Assembly: GCA_016721765.1 (NCBI GenBank)
Contig: JADKHO010000004.1
Span: forward strand, 248,001-312,000
Length of the DNA stretch: 64,000 bases
Direction of reading: 5' to 3'
Source of the DNA: Bacteroidota bacterium
GTDB taxonomy: Bacteria > Bacteroidota > Bacteroidia > UBA4408
The notes under the pieces were generated by a model, which worked only from the letters and a program-made list of their open reading frames with translations, did no database searches and was not told where the DNA came from. The position numbers and the translations under genes were made by a program. Numbering within the stretch: position 1 is the stretch's first letter; each line of letters opens with the position of its first letter. Positions 61,089 to 64,000 of the stretch are shown here, one piece after another.

Positions 61089-61997
61089 ATGAACTGGAAA
61101 ATTTATATCAAAGGTTACTCCTCTTATCTGAAATTGGAACGCTCACTTTCCGAAAATTCGATTGAAGCCTATGAGCACGATGTGGAAAAATTTGTTCAGT
61201 TCTTGGAATTTAAAAAAATGGAGTTATCACCCAAACAAGTTGAGCTGAGCCATTTGCGTGAATTTTTGATTTGGACCAATGAATTGGGAATGAGTGCACG
61301 CACGCAAGCTAGGGTAATTTCAGGCATAAAATCGTTTTATAAATACTTGTTGGTTGAAAATATTTTGGATTCCGACCCAACCACTTTACTAGAAGCACCC
61401 CGATTGGGCAGAAAGCTACCGGAAGTGCTTAGCATTGAAGAAATAAATGCACTCATTGATGGAATTGATTTAAGCAAAAATGAAGGTACACGCAACAAAG
61501 CCATGCTCGAAACCCTTTACAGCTCAGGATTGCGGGTAAGTGAATTGGTAAATCTTAAAATTTCGACCGTTTTTCCAAGGGAAGGATTTTTAAAAGTGAT
61601 TGGAAAAGGAAATAAGGAACGCATTGTTCCCATTGGTAAGGTTGCCTTAAAGCAAATCGATATTTATCTCACGAAAGTGAGAAGCAAAGTAACACCGGCC
61701 AAAGAAGACGGAGACACACTGTTTTTAAATAACCGCGGTAAAAAACTCACACGTGTGATGGTTTTTACCATAATTAAACGTCTTGCCATCCAAATTAATT
61801 TGGGCAAAAATATAAGTCCGCATACATTCCGCCACTCGTTTGCAACCCATTTAATTGATGGAGGAGCCGATTTGAGGGCGGTGCAAGATATGCTCGGCCA
61901 TGAAAGTATTACTACTACCGAAATTTATACCCATCTAGACCGAGAATATTTACGCGATGCAATTATGCAATTTCACCCTAGAGCTAAAATGCATTGA
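61089..61997 (+). CDS. xerD: tyrosine recombinase XerC/XerD-type
   Basis: Site-specific recombinase that resolves chromosome dimers at dif. 302 residues: N-terminal SAM-like core-binding domain (1-90), then the catalytic domain with Arg149 (YSSGLRVSEL), Lys173 (GKGNKE), His245-Arg248 (HTFRHSFATH), His271 (LGHES) and nucleophile Tyr280 (TEIYTHLD). It is of chromosomal Xer type, not an integrase, and no att-like repeats flank it. Confidence 0.95.
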   Translation: MNWKIYIKGYSSYLKLERSLSENSIEAYEHDVEKFVQFLEFKKMELSPKQVELSHLREFLIWTNELGMSARTQARVISGIKSFYKYLLVENILDSDPTTLLEAPRLGRKLPEVLSIEEINALIDGIDLSKNEGTRNKAMLETLYSSGLRVSELVNLKISTVFPREGFLKVIGKGNKERIVPIGKVALKQIDIYLTKVRSKVTPAKEDGDTLFLNNRGKKLTRVMVFTIIKRLAIQINLGKNISPHTFRHSFATHLIDGGADLRAVQDMLGHESITTTEIYTHLDREYLRDAIMQFHPRAKMH

Positions 61998-62069
61998 ACG
62001 CCAAAACAAGCGCGATGCAGCACTTCATTTCCACAACAAATTTTAACTTTAATATTTCACTCATTTTCT

Positions 62070-62077
62070 TATCTTTG
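62070..62077 (+). promoter_or_regulatory. -7 promoter element directly before bamD
   Basis: TATCTTTG followed by CACG and the bamD ATG 5 nt later. The predicted transcript start is at or 1-2 nt before the ATG, so bamD may be leaderless. Confidence 0.55.
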
Positions 62078-62081
62078 CACG

Positions 62082-62903
62082 ATGTTTAAAAAAGTAGCTC
62101 TACTTTTCTTTTCAATTGCCCTAATCACTTTAGCTTCGTGTAACAAATACAATCGCTTGCTGAAGAGTTCTGACTTTGAGTTAAAATACACCAAAGCAGT
62201 GGAGTATTATGGCAAAAAAAATTACGTGAAAGCGCTTCCTTTATTTGAAGAGTTGATGACTGTGTATCGCGGTACTGCAAAGGCTGAACAAGTGAGCTAT
62301 TACTACGCGTATTGCAATTTTGGATTGGAAGATTATTTATTGGCCAGTTACCACTTGAAGAATTTTGTAAAAACATTTCCCAACAGTGAGTATGCCGAAG
62401 AAGCACAATTTACCAGTGCTTATTGCTATTATTTAGATTCACCGGTGTATAGTTTAGATCAAGAAAATACCATAAAAGCAATTAACGAATTTCAGTTGTT
62501 TGTGAACATGTATCCCAACAGCGCGCGTATTAAGGATTGCAACGATTATATTGATTTACTGCGTCGCAAATTAGAGCGTAAAGCCTATGAAAATGCGACT
62601 TTATATTTTAACATTGAAGATTATAAAGCATCGATGCAAGCATTTCGAAATTTATTAAAAGATTTTCCGGACAACCCTTATCGGGAAGAAGCTAATTTTA
62701 TGATATTAAAGTCTAATTATTTATTAGCTAAAAACAGTATCCCCGAAAAGAAACAAGAACGTTATAAATCTACGATTGAAGTTTATTATAAATTCATCGA
62801 CAACTACAAAGACAGCAAATACCTGCAAGAAGCAGAAATTATTTTTGAGTCTGCGCAAAAACAATTATCAAAAGAATCAAAAGAAAAACAAGCCAAATCA
62901 TAA
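62082..62903 (+). CDS. bamD: outer-membrane assembly lipoprotein BamD
   Basis: 273 residues with a lipoprotein signal ending LASC and Cys20 as the acylated residue. TPR-like repeats follow: AVEYYGKKNYVKALPLFEELM, YYYAYCNFGLEDYLLASYHLKNF, TLYFNIEDYKASMQAFRNLLKDFP and IEVYYKFIDNYKDSKYLQEAE. It is an outer-membrane-facing partner of BamA. Its lipidation depends on Lnt, also encoded in this window. It is followed after 17 nt by rpoZ; the bamD-rpoZ-coaBC order is typical of Bacteroidota. Confidence 0.93.
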   Translation: MFKKVALLFFSIALITLASCNKYNRLLKSSDFELKYTKAVEYYGKKNYVKALPLFEELMTVYRGTAKAEQVSYYYAYCNFGLEDYLLASYHLKNFVKTFPNSEYAEEAQFTSAYCYYLDSPVYSLDQENTIKAINEFQLFVNMYPNSARIKDCNDYIDLLRRKLERKAYENATLYFNIEDYKASMQAFRNLLKDFPDNPYREEANFMILKSNYLLAKNSIPEKKQERYKSTIEVYYKFIDNYKDSKYLQEAEIIFESAQKQLSKESKEKQAKS

Positions 62904-62920
62904 ATTAACAAATCCATACA

Positions 62921-63250
62921 ATGAGTTACAAAAAAACAGCAGCCGAATCGTCAACTATCACGCGTGATTTAAGAGACCTGGATCAAAAAACCGGCAACAT
63001 TTATGAAACGTTAGCTATCATCGCTAAGCGTGCCAACCAAATCAGCACCGAGATGAAAGAAGAGTTGAACAACAAGTTGAGCGAATTTGCAACCTCCAGT
63101 GATAATTTAGAGGAAGTATTCGAAAACCGTGAACAAATAGAGGTTTCGAAACATTATGAAAAACTTCCTAAACCGGTTTTAATTGCCATTCAGGAATATG
63201 CTGAGGATAAAATTTATTCTCGCAACCCAAGCAAAGAAGTTCAGCAATAA
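62921..63250 (+). CDS. rpoZ: RNA polymerase omega subunit (Bacteroidota type)
   Basis: 109 residues: ITRDLRDLDQKTGNIYETLAIIAKRANQIS is the omega/Rpb6 core with its conserved R-A-N-Q segment, followed by the lineage-typical extension LPKPVLIAIQEYAEDKIY. It helps RNA polymerase beta' assembly. Position between bamD and coaBC supports the call. Confidence 0.9.
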   Translation: MSYKKTAAESSTITRDLRDLDQKTGNIYETLAIIAKRANQISTEMKEELNNKLSEFATSSDNLEEVFENREQIEVSKHYEKLPKPVLIAIQEYAEDKIYSRNPSKEVQQ

Positions 63251-63336
63251 TTTTTGCTTTCATTCCATACTCCGGCTGTTATCTTCCTTTGTATAGGCTG
63301 ATGGCAGCCGGATTGTTTTCATAACTGCTTGAAACG

Positions 63337-64000
63337 ATGCTTCGAAATAAAAAGATAGTATTACTCGTTACTGCCAGCATAGCTGCTTATAAAGCTGCTG
63401 TTTTAGTGCGACTATTAATAAAAGAAGGAGCGCAAGTAAAAGTGATTTTAACACCCCAAGCAAAAGACTTTATCACACCGCTTACTCTATCTACATTATC
63501 CAAAAACCCTGTTTTATCAGAATTTACCAGGGGAAATTCCGGTGAATGGAACAACCACGTAGAACTTGGCTTATGGGCTGATGTGATGTTGGTTGCACCT
63601 GCGTCGGCGAATACAATTGCAAAAATGGCTTATGGCTTGTGCGACAATTTAGCACTTGCGGTTTACTTATCGGCCAAATGCCCCGTTATTATTGCTCCTG
63701 CGATGGATTTAGATATGTATCGACATCCTGCCACGCTAGCCAATTTAAGTACTTTGAAAAAGTATGGAAATCAAATCATTGCAAGCAATTACGGTGAATT
63801 AGCAAGTGGTTTGGTAGGTGAAGGACGCATGGCAGAGCCCGAAGAAATTCGCGATTTTGTAAGCACTTATTTTTCGAAAAACCTTCCGCTTGCCGGAAAA
63901 ACTGCCTTGGTAACCGCCGGACCAACGTATGAAGCCATTGACGCCGTGCGCTTTTTAGGAAATAACAGCAGTGGTAAAATGGGCATTGCCATAGCCGAAG
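63337..64000 (+). CDS. coaBC: bifunctional phosphopantothenoylcysteine decarboxylase/synthase (3' end outside window)
   Basis: Coenzyme A synthesis: joins cysteine to 4'-phosphopantothenate, then decarboxylates. 221 codons are visible. CoaC domain: flavin-binding TASIAAYKA, catalytic His74 (NNHVELG), PASANTIAKMAYG, PAMDLDMY; CoaB begins at about 185 (GKTALVTAGPTYEAID, VRFLGNNSSGKMG). Relative to E. coli Dfp, the Asn of PAMN is Asp124 and the flap Cys (ACG) is Ser158 (LASG). The ATG is 86 nt after rpoZ. The gene is cut by the window edge. Confidence 0.94.
   Translation, partial: MLRNKKIVLLVTASIAAYKAAVLVRLLIKEGAQVKVILTPQAKDFITPLTLSTLSKNPVLSEFTRGNSGEWNNHVELGLWADVMLVAPASANTIAKMAYGLCDNLALAVYLSAKCPVIIAPAMDLDMYRHPATLANLSTLKKYGNQIIASNYGELASGLVGEGRMAEPEEIRDFVSTYFSKNLPLAGKTALVTAGPTYEAIDAVRFLGNNSSGKMGIAIAE

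Noticed and set aside
61089..61997. Tyrosine recombinase as an integrase of a mobile element
   Set aside because: Length and motifs are those of chromosomal XerC/D; aroQ and bamD-rpoZ neighbours are the ordinary chromosomal order and there are no flanking att repeats.

Overview
The window is AT-rich chromosomal DNA from a member of the Bacteroidota, most likely an uncultured Flavobacteriales/Sphingobacteriales-type organism. Several signals agree: GWxTD and WbqC family proteins, the bamD-rpoZ-coaBC order, divergent aroQ/xerD, a C-terminally extended Wzt, and at least nine start-proximal promoter elements of the Bacteroidota -7 type (TAnnTTTG, usually followed by C). There is no prophage, transposase, insertion sequence or CRISPR array. 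One tRNA gene (Ser, UGA) is present and no rRNA.

Layout. 1-4982: a large seven-PAS sensor histidine kinase (5' end outside the window) and two stand-alone receivers. 5028-8080: ferrochelatase and dihydrolipoyl dehydrogenase, separated by 644 bp of simple and higher-order repeats. 8254-9922: a bestrophin-like channel and a beta-carbonic anhydrase. 9938-27351: a minus-strand surface-polysaccharide locus of 17 closely packed genes: O-antigen-type ABC exporter (Wzm/Wzt), sugar aminotransferase, WbqC, acyl carrier protein, short-chain dehydrogenase, adenylating ligase, NeuD-type acyltransferase, GNAT, two methyltransferases, a GH43-like propeller, two glycosyltransferases, an AsnB, an AlgD-like sugar dehydrogenase and, last, lnt. 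A further GT-B-like gene (27503-29059) lies upstream on the same strand.

29177-45626: tandem small membrane paralogues of unknown function, fumarylacetoacetase, an M19 dipeptidase, a DUF4153 membrane protein, pullulanase, two MATE transporters, a ZIP transporter, a membrane metallophosphoesterase, a TPR protein, ribH, a secreted unknown and fmt. 45915-52442: HU, a translationally coupled trio (NRDE/TANGO2-like, ATP-grasp, LysE-like), a DinB/DoxX/YHS/barrel group below an AraC regulator, and tRNA-Ser. 52548-60397: GWxTD protein, glycosyltransferase, and a secreted/sensor group ending in a propeller-SpoIIE phosphatase. 60575-64000: aroQ, xerD, bamD, rpoZ and the 5' part of coaBC.

How the genes may work together. 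In the polysaccharide locus, nucleotide sugars would be oxidised (AlgD-like), possibly amidated (AsnB), aminated (DegT), acylated by a carrier-protein module and methylated, then assembled by glycosyltransferases and exported by an ABC transporter whose Wzt has a C-terminal glycan-recognition domain. The least described groups are the carrier-protein acyl module (20121-23386), the NRDE/ATP-grasp/LysE trio (46366-48733) and the bestrophin/carbonic-anhydrase pair (8254-9922). Non-coding DNA is notable too: G-free repetitive leaders directly before hemH and ribH, and a GATTAGC repeat directly after the stop codons of three unrelated genes, always in the same orientation. All functions are read from sequence motifs alone; no database search was run.
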